The notes under the pieces are model-generated. The model saw only the letters and a program-made list of their open reading frames with translations, was not told the origin of the DNA and made no database searches. Shown piece after piece: positions 36,641 to 48,954 of a stretch of 64,000 nt of DNA. Position 1 is the first letter of the stretch, and each line of letters starts with the position of its first letter. The stretch is taken from positions 20,513-84,512 of the forward strand of contig WTPW01002496.1 of assembly GCA_009809945.1 (NCBI GenBank), read 5' to 3'. This DNA comes from Gigaspora margarita. Its lineage: Eukaryota > Glomeromycota > Glomeromycetes > Diversisporales > Gigasporaceae. The position numbers and the translations under genes were made by a program.

Positions 36641-36879
36641 AGGCTAGAGTCTTATATATTAGGTTTTAAAATTGTAAAATTAGTACTGTAGCTTATCTAA
36701 CATCATCAGTATAATAGATAATAAAATCCAACTCATTAAGAGTAGAATGTGTTAATTTAAGCAACAATTCTATATGTTTACATTAACTAATTCATATACG
36801 AACAGACATAAGTAATTCATAAAGTCATAAAGCAAGCAATCTCTGTTCTTCAGCTAATCTTTGTTGCAAACATGTACTT

Positions 36880-37720
36880 CCCCAACTTTTGTAATCTATT
36901 ATATAAAAAAGTACTACTAAAAAGAAGGTCGGGCATAAGACTGGCCAATGTAAATCAGCTGAACTAAATGTAAAAAATATTTAACCTATCTGTGCCAATT
37001 TGCTTAATCATATCATAAGTTCATTATGTGATAAGGTTGTGTTCCTCGAAGAGTATTACCATATCGAACAATTTGAACCATTAATAAATTATTGGTATAA
37101 AGCAATTCCTAAATATCTTCTACTGTCAAATATGCATTTTCAAATTTTGACGTACATATATTTTTGCCATTTTCAAGTGCTCTCCATCTCATTATGGAGC
37201 TTAGTACAAAATATTGAAATCGTTTTGTGCAAAACATCCATCATAATATTTTATTAACTGTTCAAAATATTCACTAGGATATGCTTGTCAATGTCTTTGG
37301 GTACTACGTAAGTCTGGCTTTCCTTTAGGAAATAAAGTAAGAAATGCTTTAGTTATATAGCCAACCTCTTCGAATTCATTAACTGGATATTTTTAATAGT
37401 AGGCCAGTTAATTGGTATATTGGTGCCCATATTTATAAGTTTATTAATTTTAGTATAAGTTGCGACTTCTTCAGTTTCTTTAAAACAGAATTAGGTATAA
37501 AAGTATTTTTAATCTGATCTTCAGGAGCATCAACAATATTATTAAAATTCTTTTCAATAATTAAATCATCATCATATACAGTACACAATCGATCAAATAA
37601 AGAACTGTTTTCTGGAAGAGTTTGCAGAATATATTGATCAATTTCAGTATTAAAATAAAACGGATTATTATTTTTAAGATAATTTAACCAAGCCAAAATA
37701 TTCAATCATTTAAATTCCTG
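36880..37720 (-). pseudogene. Helitron replication-protein fragment (Helitron_like_N region)
   Basis: On the minus strand, 37433-37705 reads ...AWLNYLKNNNPFYFNTEID... as an open frame. Downstream, through frameshifts, come NEFEEVGYITKAF and TLFPKGKPDLRS (about 37290-37370), PSEYFEQLIKYYDGCFAQN (about 37220-37285), MRWRALENGK (about 37170-37200) and a degraded ADLHWP block near 36950. This order is the one I know from the N-terminal Helitron_like_N domain of Helitron Rep/helicase proteins, which nick and replicate rolling-circle transposons. The Rep tyrosine region and the helicase are not present here, and several stops break the frame. It lies just outside the right Helitron and on the opposite strand, so it is probably a remnant of a separate autonomous copy. 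Confidence 0.7.
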
Positions 37721-38336
37721 AAATGAAAAGATCTTTACCGGTGTTACTATCAGTTTTGAAGAGCATCAGATAAATAACTAAATTTAGTCAGTCGATAGTA
37801 AACGAAATTGGACTATGGAATGTGATGACTGCGCAAAAAATAGGAAATCAATGGGGTTATTTAAGTAATTTAAGAGATTGGAATTACAGAATTCAGATCA
37901 AAGGATTAATTAAAATTGATGGGTGATCGATTAATTATTGTGATCGATCAATATGCGTATTGATCAAGTGATTGATCTAAAACGTGATGCAGGAAGATTG
38001 AGTTAAATATGATTGATAATTTATTAAAGATTTTTAAGGTAATGGACAAAATCGTAAAGATGTATTTATGAGAAGGGAAATGAATTATCAAGTTTTTCTG
38101 AAAATAATAATTTAATAATATAACAATAATGTGAAGATGTGTTTACAATTCAATAACAATACTGTAACAATCTTGTGAAGATGTATTCATAATTCAATAA
38201 CAATATGGTAAGAATTCAAATAAAATTTTTAATAAATAACCATCATCTTTATTAATTCAGTTGATCGAAGTCTGAAAAAAAAACTTCTGAGGTCGAAAAA
38301 TGAGCCATTAAATACATAATCATTTTATATTAATTA

Positions 38337-39307
38337 GGCCACTCAAATTAATTCTTTGTTTAATATAACATAAATATTTTGCAAGAGGAGGGAGTTAAAA
38401 AAATAAACAACAACCCTAAAAAAATAGCAATTCTATTGGCTAAACAAATGTAAAAATTTTCAAAAGCCAATACTGCAAGTTGATTGGTTAAACTAGTGTA
38501 TATTTTATGTAGAGGAATGCACAGCAAAAGGATGCTTCAGGACAATCACATGATTTTGAGAAAATCATGACCAAAATTGGTATATAATTATTATCTATAT
38601 TAGTATCAAAATAATAAAGCAAAATTATGTACTTTTTTAAGGTAGCTGGGAACCTGGATATGTTCTTGAAGAAATATGGGGGAGCCCATAGCAAAAGGAT
38701 GCTTCGGGTCAACCAATCAAATTTTGAGATTTTATAGAATAACCAAATAATAAATGAATAATTTTATAAAAACAACTTTTAATAATTAAATCTATTAATA
38801 AAAAAGTACATAATTTTGCTTTATTATTTTGATACTATTATATAGGTGATAATCACATACCAATTTTGGACATAATTTTCTTAAAATCATGTGATTGTCC
38901 TGAAGCATCCTTTTGCTGTGAGTTCTCCCATATATGAGTGATGTCATGTATGGCTTAGAGACTAACATACATCAGTGCAATAACCATACCTGGGCACTAG
39001 AGGAGCTGCCAGGTAGTAGCCTATATTAAAATTAGATTTAGTTTTTTGTATTATTTTGTACATAAAGATTCTAATAAATAGCACAAGGTTGTAAAGTGAA
39101 AAAAAAATTATGTACTTTTTTATTAATAGATTTAATTATTAAAAGTTGCTTTTATAAAAATATTTATTTATTATTTGGTTATTCTATAAAATCTCAAAAT
39201 TTGATTGTTTGATCTGAAGCATCCTTTTGCTATGGGCTTATTTATGACTAAAATTTTAAAAAATAGATGAGAGGTTATATTAAACAAAGAATCAAATTGG
39301 CATAGCC
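38337..39307. mobile_element. TIR element with interlocking inverted repeats, in LTR
   Basis: GGCCACTCAAATTAATTC with TTTGTTTAATATA at the left is matched, inverted, by TATTAAACAAAGAATC and GGCATAGCC at the right. TA flanks both sides. The homologous 5' LTR (about 61575) lacks it. Inside are two overlapping inverted-repeat pairs: AGCAAAAGGATGCTTCAGGA at 38525 with its complement at about 38900, and CATAGCAAAAGGATGCTTCG at 38689 with its complement at about 39215. Confidence 0.6.
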
Positions 39308-40421
39308 TAAAATACAATATACAACTAATTTATAAAAGCTAACAAAGATATTATTCAAAAGACCAATTAATTCTCTCACAACTTTTCTAAAACAATTTCT
39401 TAATGAGATTATACCTATTTTGTAAAATACTTCTTTTTAAAACAATTGAATATTTTATGTTTGTTTTCTTTAAAAGGCAAATAAGAATATGAATTTCTGT
39501 ATTCAATCTGTACTTTATATTACAAAAATGACTTAGAAAAAAGATAAAGACATTTTAGTCATTATTGAACAAGGCACAAAGACTTTATTCATGAATGTTT
39601 CATTGCTACATCATATGATTTATGATATTTAACTTTATCATTAATAGTACTTTGTTAGGCAGACTTACTTATTCTACAAAGAACTGAAGTACAAATATTA
39701 AAAGATAAAAAAAAGGGCAATAAAGCACAATCAAAAGATTCTAAATAGTAGAATTTAGTATTATGTCTATATTGAGAAAGTTTTTTTAGTACAGCTCTGT
39801 GCAAATTTTTAAAAAAACAATTATTAAAAATTAATGCAGTTCTGTGATCCTGCTAGTAATTGTTTAAGAAAATTTTTTAATTTACTGTGCAGATTTAATT
39901 TTCTGCACAGATCTTTAATTCAATAATTTGTGCAGATTGTAAAAAATAAAGAATATATTCAAATATTTATATTTTTATTTTTTTTAACCTTTGGCAAATC
40001 TTGCCATGAATTTATTTGTATAGTTACATGCATGCTAAAAGCTATACATTATTAATCTACTACTTAAAAATAAAAGTCTGACTTCATTCGGTTACTTTTA
40101 AGAGCACCTAAATGTAATCCACTGCACTAACTCTCAAATAAGCTAGAGTTGGGTAGTCTGCTACAAAAGAACCATTGCCAAGAAGGAATTTAACCTTAAT
40201 GGGCCCAACTATTCGAAAACAAATTTGAAAACCAAAAAAGAAAATGAAAAGAAGTAAAAGGAGGTATAAATTGGGGAAGAACTACAAAACCTATACAAAA
40301 ACCAAAAAAAAACAAAAGAAAACAAAAGAAAAAAAAGGAAAAAGGCAGGAGAAAAAGTAATAAAAATTATATAATACTGCGCGATATAAATCGCCTAAGT
40401 ATTATATGTACAATAAATAAA

Positions 40422-41512
40422 GGGAATTGGTATTTCCACACCCCTTTTTGGTATTGCCATATCCATATAAATTATTTTAATTTTTTAAAAAATTTTTAAC
40501 TTTGGTCGAAGATATTTTGGAAACCATATGACCAAATTCGAGCAACATTTTTTTCTTTGAATTCAATAGCTTTTTACAATTAAAATAAAAAAAGTTGATT
40601 GAATTTGGTCAGGTGGGTGCCAAGATATCTTCGATCAAAGTTTTATAAAATTCTAGACATCTATTAAATATAAGATGCATCAAAAATTGGTTTCAAAGTT
40701 TGATCGAAGATATCATGGTCCCACCTAGCCAAATTCGATCAATTTTTTTTATTTTAATTATAAAAAGCTGTAGAATTTAAAAAAAAAAGTTGATAAAATT
40801 TGGTCAGGTGGATTCCAAGATATCTTCGATTAAAGTTTTGTAAAATTCTAAATATCTATCAAATATAAGCTGCGGTAATAATTGTTTACAAAAGATATTT
40901 TGGCACCCACCTGAATGAATTCAATCAACTTTTTTTTTTTTAATTGTAAAAGGCTGCAGAATGAAAAAAAAAAGTTGTTCGAATTTGGTCAGGTTGGTTC
41001 CAAGATATCTTTGATCAAAGATTTTGTAACATTCTAAATATCTATCAAATATAAGCTGCAGCAATAATTGTTTACAAACTTTGATCGAAGATATCTTGGA
41101 ACTCATCTGACCAATTTCATTCAACTTTTTTTTATTTTAATTGTAAAATGCTGTAGAATTCAAAGAAAAAAAAGTTGATTGAATTTGTTTAGATGAATTT
41201 CAATATAACTTTGATCAAATATTTTGTAAAATTCTAAACGTCTATCAAATATAAGCTGCAACAGTGATTGTTTACAAACTTTGATCGAAGATATCTTGGC
41301 ACCCACCTGACCAAATTCATCAACTTTTTTTATTTTAATTGTAAAATGCTATTGAATTCAAAAAAAATGTTGATCAAATTTGGTCAGATGGATTCTAAGA
41401 TATCTTCGATCAAAGTTAAAATTTTTTTAAAAATTAAAATGATCTACATGGTGTGGCAATACCAAAAAGGGGTGTGGCAATACCAAAAAGGGGTGTAGAA
41501 ATACCAATTCCC
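40422..41512. mobile_element. hAT-type element with ~195-bp palindromic repeats (1091 bp)
   Basis: The ends are GGGAATTGGTATTTCCACAC and the inverted GGTGTAGAAATACCAATTCCC-type end. They are flanked by TAAATAAA at 40414-40421 and 41513-41520 (perfect but low-complexity 8 bp). The interior holds about five ~190-200-bp units, each containing CTTTGATCGAAGATATCTTGG, CACCTGACCAAATTC and their inverted forms, so each unit can fold on itself. The open frames at 40921-41124 and 41268-41498 follow this repeat and are not genes. Confidence 0.7.
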
Positions 41513-41520
41513 TAAATAAA

Positions 41521-43205
41521 ACTATAAGAACATTCTGGAATTTCATTTCTTCTACTCAACCTACTCCTCTGTCCTATGATACCTTACATGTCATTCCTAT
41601 TTATCAACTCACATGCCTTCTTCCTGATTAGAATAGAAACAACAGTACTGATCTTTTGAAGGGGTATGCTAGATTTCCCACTTTTTGTCCAAAAACCTAG
41701 AAAAAAAACTTCAAGCAGTATATGGTATTGGATATATGATATTTATGTGCTTGTTACTAAAAATCCTTAAAGAAAGCATTGGAAAACTTATTTTTAAGTT
41801 CACTGCCTAGCCAGCTATAGGACTTTTATCAATAAAAGGAATTTTGCCTTTTACTAAAATTTCTTGTACTAAGGGCACCAACTGCCAGTTATTTTGTATG
41901 ACTGATACTTCTGGCCTGCTTGCCGAATATATAAAGAAGTCCCAAAAAAATTTGAAAAAATGTTGATCTTTATAAAAACTAGTATTATAGTTGCTTTGTC
42001 TTTTACTAAAAAAATTTTTGTTTTTCTTTAGTTCAGAATTTTTGTACAAGTGATCATTGGAAAGAGTTTTTTTTGTATTCAAAAATTTATATATTTTTAA
42101 TAATATAATTTTTACAAATATATAATATAAATTTTACAAAAATAATAAAAATAATATATTTTTATTAAAAAAAAACTAAAAAATATTATTTTTTTTTTAA
42201 AAAAAAACAAATACTAAAAAAATATTACATTTGTATTAAAAAAAAAACTAAAAAATATTACAAGAAATACTACAAAAAAGCCTTGGAGGTACTACAAAAA
42301 CACTATAAAGATACTATACAAATATTATATAAATGCCATAAAGACACCACTTTACACAAACACTATAAAGACACTGTACAAATGCTATAGAAACACTGAA
42401 ACCAATATGGAAACCTAACATATAGCATGACAAACAAAATGTGAAAAAGTGCCAAATATAGCATCATAAACTCAGCACCAATGACAAACATATCCAGTAA
42501 TACAACAAATATGATGGTCACCTACTCTGAACCTAAAAAGAATTATCATTGCATGAATATAATGCTTAAGCAAAAAAAAAATAAAAATAAAAATTGATAC
42601 TTTACTATACAATTAAGAAACTCAATACCCAAGTAATGCACTAGTGATGAAAGTAATTCCAAACTGAATTACACCCAATGATAGCAATAAACAAGCAATG
42701 AAAGACCACTAAAATGGATGATACCACTAATGAAAAAGCTCCAAGTAACACATCAATTGCAAAAGAGACTCCAAACTAGATGAAGAAAACTCTAAAAAAC
42801 CTACCTGCAATGAAAGAATACTAGTAATAAAGGTACCATGAATAATGATAGTTATCCAAAAAAAAGTTAGTTACCATGCTACAGACAAGCAAAAATACCA
42901 GTAACTATGGCATTAAATGATAATACCTGCAATAGCCAAACTTTGAAATGTCAATTTCAGAAACTGATACTAGTAACGACAAAAAATTCCAAGAACAGAG
43001 ATAACAATGGTATCTCTAGGATAGCAAAATGGACAAAACTAACAATAGAAAAAAAAATGAATAAAAAAAAACAAAAAAAGAACTTAACTATTTATATCTG
43101 GTTGATCATCCTCACTGGTAATTTCAAGTAAAAATCTAAATAAAATAAAATAATAAATATAATATATATAAATAAAATAAATAAAAATAGATTTAAAAAA
43201 AATAA
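41521..43205. other. A-rich low-complexity region, no gene recognised
   Basis: Contains AAAAACTAAAAAATATTAC-type repeats (42165-42280) and a short minisatellite of the type ACACTATAAAGACACTGTAC (42290-42410). A minus-strand open frame of 91 codons at 41807-42082 has a fairly normal amino-acid mix (SRPEVSVIQNNWQLVPLVQ) but I cannot place it. Confidence 0.4.
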
Positions 43206-43210
43206 TTAGA

Positions 43211-43714
43211 CCTGCGGGTCGATAGCATAGCGGTTATGCTCCCAGGTTACAAATCGAAGGTTGCCAGTTCAAATCCCCCTAGAGACGAAATTGAAAAAAC
43301 CAGCCGATTAGGGAACTGAAACACCGTGGGAACCAGGGACCCAGGACGTCATATGACGGACTTAATTGGGCAGTTACCGTTATCAAATCTGTGGTGGTAT
43401 GAAACGAGTTAGAACTCGATTTGGAATAACGAAGTCACGAGACGTAATGCGAGGCCTAAGTCTAATAAAAGATACTACATGAACTCATGCCGCAGGTTAG
43501 CGACCACCATCCGGTGATCTGAGGGAATAGCTTCAGTGAGTTGAAGGCCCAAGAAGAGGAAAATGGTCACTGCGGCAGTTGGATCTGGGCACCATAGAGC
43601 AGCCGGGTGAGCTTCAAGTGCAGAAAAAGGAGGGGTCGACAGCATTAGTTGGGAACCTTAGTATATAGATATATACGTTCCTTTAAGACATTGGGGCAGG
43701 ATTGCCGTAAAAAA
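43211..43714 (+). mobile_element. tRNA-headed SINE, copy 1
   Basis: The head has an A-box-like TAGCATAGCGGT at 43223 and a B-box-like AGTTCAAATCC at 43266. A ~430-bp body follows, clearly more GC-rich than the surroundings, and ends GGCAGGATTGCCGT followed by A's that run into the gap. RNA polymerase III transcription and LINE-driven mobilisation are the known biology of this class. The first bases CCTGCGGGTCGATAG match the SINE at 58890. Target duplication cannot be checked because the tail is lost in the gap. Confidence 0.65.
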
Positions 43715-43815
43715 NNNNNNNNNNNNNNNNNNNNNNNNNNNNNNNNNNNNNNNNNNNNNNNNNNNNNNNNNNNNNNNNNNNNNNNNNNNNNNNNNNNNNN
43801 NNNNNNNNNNNNNNN
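43715..43815. other. Assembly gap (101 N)
   Basis: Run of 101 undetermined bases after a poly(A) stretch. Open frames that cross it are artefacts. Confidence 0.99.
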
Positions 43816-43845
43816 TAAAAAAAAGAAAAAATAAAAAAAATTTAA

Positions 43846-43877
<32 letters not shown>

Positions 43878-44478
43878 TAAATTAAAATAATAAAAAAAAA
43901 AATAAATAATAAATAACAAAAATTAAAAAAATAAATAATCAAAAAAATATTTAAAAATAAAAAAAATTAAAAATAAAAACTAAAAAAAAATCAAATAAAA
44001 AATTTAAAATAAAAAAATTAAAATAGCAAAAAAATTTTAAAGAAAAAATAATAAAAATATGCTTTTTACTTTGAATATGCACATATATGCAATATAGTGA
44101 AAAAAAGTAAATTCTGGTTACTCCTTACTATAGTAATAACTGGAAATTTACTTTTTATTTTTACCATTGCATATATGCTAGAGATGCGATTTATTATTTT
44201 TTTATTTTGTTATTTGAATTTTAAAAAATTTGCAAAATTAAAATTTTGGGATTATTTAATAATTTTGAAGATTATTGCAGATTATAATAAGCAGCACCTA
44301 TTGTAATCTGCAAAGATTATACTTTTTAAATACTTGTACAGTTTTTTGACAAAAAATTTGCAAAGAACTGCGAAGAACTGCAAAAATTTAAATTTTGAAT
44401 TTTTTAAACAAGATTCTGCATTTATTTGATAAATTTGAAGATTACTACAGATTATTAATATTTTAATTTTCTGATACA
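43816..44478. other. A/T low-complexity sequence
   Basis: (AAT)n and A-rich runs to about 44060, then AT-rich sequence with repeated CTGCAAAGA/AGATTACTACAGATTA motifs. No gene recognised. Confidence 0.5.
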
Positions 44479-44808
44479 GGTCTTGTATATGTATTAGGGT
44501 CGAGCAAAGAATTTCTTTAATTAGTATACAATGTGGCTGAGATCTATTTATAGCAGCAAAAATTGACTATCTAGAAAGAGGTAGTGGTTATCAATCTATA
44601 ACAATAGCTAGAGGATTAATTATAGAAATTTATAATGTATAGATATAGAAATAAAATAAAAATAAATATAGAATAGAATAAAAAAATAAATAAGGAAATA
44701 AATAAATATATATAATTTAAATAAAAATAGAAATATTTAGCACATGGGTTTATCACAAAAATATCACAATAATTTTAGCATAAAAAATTTTTTGACCACA
44801 TAATAACA

Positions 44809-44819
44809 CTCTTCTTCCT
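44809..44819 (-). promoter_or_regulatory. Candidate polypurine tract of gypsy element
   Basis: The plus strand is CTCTTCTTCCT (AGGAAGAAGAG on the element strand), placed directly against the inner LTR end, where second-strand priming occurs in LTR elements. Confidence 0.6.
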
Positions 44820-47800
44820 AAATTCTGAGCTCCTGTAAGGATTAATTTGATTTAGAGTTAATAATATCTGGTTTGTGTTACTGCTTAAGACGATTGCTAT
44901 AAACTTTTTGTTTCAATACTTTATTATCAAGGTTTTGAAATTGGTAGATACTATTGCCAAAAACATTGTAAATATTAAAGAGGACTTCTCACTTTTTTTT
45001 AACGTTTCTTTGTGGATTCCTTCTAGGGCCAAATGATACCAGAAAACATTTTCTATAATAAAATAACTTTCTATATGATATCAGCAATCACAGTAGTTCT
45101 TCTAGCACTGTTTAGCTCTAGAAGAGTTTTTTGAGCTTTTATTTGAGCTTGTAGCAGGTCTCCTAATAACAATTCAACTTATCATAGAAAATTATCATGC
45201 AAATCTTGCTTATTATAGGAGGGAATATTTGGAGCAGTATTAACAATTTCTGTGAGTAGTATAGCTTCTCTCTTGTATAAGAGATAGAAAGGCTTATGGT
45301 AGATAATAGAGTGTTGGGTTGTACAATAGGCAAAGAGAGCTGAGAGAACCCAATCTTCTGAAAATTGAATAGTATATTTAGCTAGTACTTCACAAAGGGT
45401 ATAGTTAAAATACTCTACCAATCCATTTGTCTGCAGAAGTAACTGAAAGAATATCAGTAGTAGACTTGTAACTGAGTGCAAATAGAGTCTAGGAGTTGAT
45501 TGGCAAAATGGGTTTCTTGGTCAAAAAGTAGCTCATGTGGGCTCCTGTGATAACATATAATATCTTCAATAAAAATTGATGTTACTGAAGAAGCTAAAGT
45601 ATCTGATAGAGGTTGAGCCTCTAGTCATCTAGTTAAGTACTCTGTAACAACTACTATAAATCAGTTGCTGAATTTAGTGAGGTTAAAGGACCAACAATAT
45701 TGATTCCTATTTAATCAAAAGGTTTTTTAATCTGAACAGAGTATAAGGGTTCACAGGTTTTAGATTAGACTCTTTGTAGGCAAATATTATATTATTGAAC
45801 AAAATTTTGGACAGCTTCACCTATTTGAGGCCAAAAATATCGTATGGAAATTCTTTGAAGTGTAGATATAGTATTAAAATGCTCAGAGAGAGGATCTGAG
45901 TATATACTAAACAAGACAGGTTCAATTTCAGTAGGCAACAAGATGTTAAAAAGTTGATAAGATAGTAAATGATGTTTTTTATAAAATTTTTGCTAAAGTA
46001 TAATAAAATAGCAGGTTTGTTGCTTTAAGAAGTTTTGGTACTTTAGTGGGAGAGAATTCTTATAAGTAAGATCAGCTAGACAATTAACAAAATTTTGGTA
46101 TTGCATAGGGTCCATAATCAAGTAAATAAGTATTATTGTCAAAATAATTTTAAAAAATTCAATGTATATAAAGTGAATGAATCATATAGAAAAATAAAAT
46201 TGAGCTAATCAATATTGGAAGAGTTCAAAATGAGATAAATTAAAATTGGAAAATTGGAAAAGTACAGTTAAGAGTCCTGGGGTATTGTGACAAATTTTTT
46301 GGCAGCAACAGGAGCAAAGTTTATAGTCTTTTTTTGAGGTTTTAACAAAACAAGAAAGACTATACTATCAACATTTGTATACTATATACCCAGTTGATGA
46401 ACTACTACAAAGTCATATTCTTGTAAGGTTAGAATCTATTAAGTCTATCGTTTCTTTGAAAGTCAATGATTCAGCATTGACTTTAAGCCTGAGTGATCCA
46501 TAATTAGAACAAAATGAACTTTGTAAAGATATTGTCAAAAATAAGAGATGGTCTATGGTAGCAAGATAATTTTGTTTGGTAACTGAATAATTTTTTCAGC
46601 TTTATTTAAAGATCTACAGTATAATGAATTACTTTTTTCTTCTTTAAAAATCTTTTTGAGGAAGAATAGTGCCAATAGCCATACTAGAGGCATTAGTAAA
46701 AAGTAAAAATTCCTTGAAAAAGTCAGGATATCGGCAAGATAAAATGGGAACAGTTATAAGTATTTTTTTGAGAATCTGTTAGGCAGCTTCCTGAGCCTTA
46801 GTCTATGCATATTTAGTTTTCTTCTTCAACAATATATAGAGGGAAGCAGCAATCTTTAAAAAATCTTGTATGAACCAACAATAGTAGATACCAGTTCTAA
46901 AAATCCATGTAGCTATTAGGTTCTGCAATTTGATTTGATTTGATCAAATATTTGAATTCAAATCAAATTCAAATACAAAATTTTCAAATCAAATCAAATT
47001 CAAATTAATGAATATTTGATTTGATTTGATCAAATATTTGAAATATTTGATAATTTATAAGTAAAATTTTAAATCAAATCAAATTCAAATACAGAATTTT
47101 TAATTCAAATCAAATTCAAATCAAGCCTTATTTGATTTGATCAAATTCAAATATGCTTAATATTTGATTTTATTTGAGTTTGAGGAACCCTAGTAGCTGT
47201 CAAAGATTAATAGAAGTAGAAAAATTTTCATAGCTTTCACCTTTCAGTATCTGTAAAAATATCTTTACTATTGACAATATATTTGAAAAACTAAAGCTTT
47301 CATTTGGCAAAATAATATTTTTTTTAGATTTAATTTTAATCCTGCTTTTTAGAGTCAGTCAAATACCTTCTGTAAATAATTGATATATTCAGAAAAAGAT
47401 AAAGAAAAAATGTTAAGATCATCCAAGTAGACAGCCACAAATTGTCTGATAATATTATGAAAAATTTGATCTATAAGCTATTGGAAGGTTAACAAAGCAT
47501 TAGTAGACCAAATAAAATTACATTAAACTCAAAGGTTTGGAAATAAGAAATGAAAGCTGTTTTTTTTTTATCCTTCAGATTCATTTTGATCTGCTAGTAA
47601 CTACTAGAAAGGTTGAGAAGAAAAGTGGCAAAAAGTATTTAATAAATCATTAATGTAGGGGAGAAGATAACTATCCTTTTTTTGTAATGCCATTAAGTTG
47701 ATGATAATTGATACAGAAGTGTTTTATCCTTCTGCTTAATGAAGACTATTGGGAAAGCCCAAGGGCTCTATAAAGATACAATAATCTTGTTGTACAACAT

Positions 47801-48746
47801 TTGATCAATTTCTTTCCTTAAGAATTCTCTCTTTATTGAGAAGGTTCTATAATACTACTATCTAAGAAGTTGGGCATCACTGGTCTGTATAGAGTAGGTA
47901 ACCAAGTTGGTTCAACCTAACTCATAAGAAGTCCAAACAAAGAGTTCATCATACCTTATGAGCAACTCCTCCATTTGATTATGTTAATCATTTTCCAACA
48001 CTGTGATATTCAACTCTTGTAGGATCCTCTACTGTATCTAAGAAAAATTCTCTAACCAATTCTATTTTCTCATCAGTTTTATCATAAAATTCTCTTTCAG
48101 GAATGTACAGATTCTTACTATAGGATTCTTTTTGTACCAGTTAATAATCAATGACTCAGTTCTCCTCTTCTAAAAATTCAAACATCTGTATTCCAATTCT
48201 TCTTTCTTGTGTTTAAACTTAGCTTTGTTATTACTTTCTTAACTTTTAGACTCATTAATGTTTTTGGGTAGGCCTTTGTAATCTTAGAAGGTTGCTCATC
48301 TTGGATAGAGGTATGCTAAAGTTTTCAAAATTCAATAAAAATGACAATTTCATGGTCCTGCCAATGGAAGGTCATTTCTGATGCATTATAATCAATATTG
48401 GTATTGACTTTTGATATCTAGTTATTTCCAACAATAGTTTAGTAAGATGTGTTGTCTATTACTACCATATCTATAGAATTTGCAACATCTTTAACCAAAA
48501 ATAGAAAATCTGATATTTTACTGATTACCCATTTGCTTTGCCCATGCATATTAACTATATAGATAGTAACAGGTTGCTCTACCTTAACTTCTAATTTACT
48601 GAGAAAATGAGAAAAGACTATACTTCCAGATGATCCACTATCAACTTTGTTTTTTTGTGTACCATAGTATCACAATAGAAAACTATTAACTTTGGGATTA
48701 GTTGAAGATTGATGAAGGATTAGGGCATAGAAGTTCTTTTTGTATA
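44820..48746 (-). pseudogene. Gypsy pol remnant: protease, RT, RNase H, integrase
   Basis: Read right to left on the minus strand. The protease block VDSGSSGSIVFSHFL lies near 48620-48665 with the D-S-G active-site triad. RT has FVAVYLDDLNIFS (YLDD at 47418-47429). RNase H has FTNASSMAIGTIL near 46660-46700, where the usual catalytic Asp of TDAS is Asn. The integrase C-terminal part is open at 45182-45481, with QTNGLVEYFN (the Glu of the DDE triad) and KPFYLLYKREAILLTEI. The protein would copy the RNA and integrate the cDNA. Frameshifts, stops and a MITE at 46917-47192 show it is dead. It is separated from gag by the LINE insertion. Confidence 0.75.
46917..47192. mobile_element. hAT-type MITE made of CAAATC/GATTTG repeats (276 bp)
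   Basis: The element starts TAGGTTCTGCAA and ends TGAGGAACCCTA. It is flanked by GTAGCTAT (46909-46916) and GTAGCTGT (47193-47200), an 8-bp duplication with one change. The whole interior is permuted CAAATCAAATTCAAAT and its complement, so it can fold extensively. It sits inside the gypsy RT region. Confidence 0.75.
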
Positions 48747-48756
48747 GACTCCTGGG

Positions 48757-48792
<36 letters not shown>

Positions 48793-48954
48793 GTAAGGCC
48801 TTGCTCATATCTTTATTGAGTAATTTATATAAGAGGTTGTTTAATGACAACTACTTAAATTGTACAGTGACAAATACATATAAATTACATGCAAGAATAA
48901 AAGCTCAAACTAATTTATCTGCAACCTAAACCTACTAGAGTGGTCAAAACTCAC

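Larger units (their letters stand above)
39769..44478. mobile_element. Composite ~4.7-kb insertion in the LTR
   Basis: The 5' LTR reads continuously from GAATTTAGTATTA to GTCTTGTATATG near 62030. Here the same sequences are 4.7 kb apart. The insert contains the hAT element 40422-41512, repeats, a SINE, and the assembly gap. Its own class and ends are unresolved. Confidence 0.55.
37742..44808 (-). repeat. 3' LTR of gypsy element, with insertions
   Basis: The plus strand starts TGTTACTATCAG and ends CATAATAACA, an inverted TGTTA/TAACA pair. The CTCTTCTTCCT tract at 44809-44819 follows directly and would be the polypurine tract on the element strand. Collinear similarity to 60621-63866 runs through GATAGTAAACGAAATTGGAC, GATTAATTAAAATTGATGGG, CACAATCAAAAGATTCT and TCTTGTATATGTATTAGGG. 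It is interrupted by inserts at 38337-39307 and about 39769-44478. Confidence 0.7.

Noticed and set aside
43211-43290. tRNA gene
   Set aside because: A- and B-box motifs are present but the sequence continues into a long SINE body and does not close a normal cloverleaf as far as I can fold it by eye.
43649-43942. Open frames on both strands across the N gap
   Set aside because: Created by undetermined bases and A-rich low complexity.
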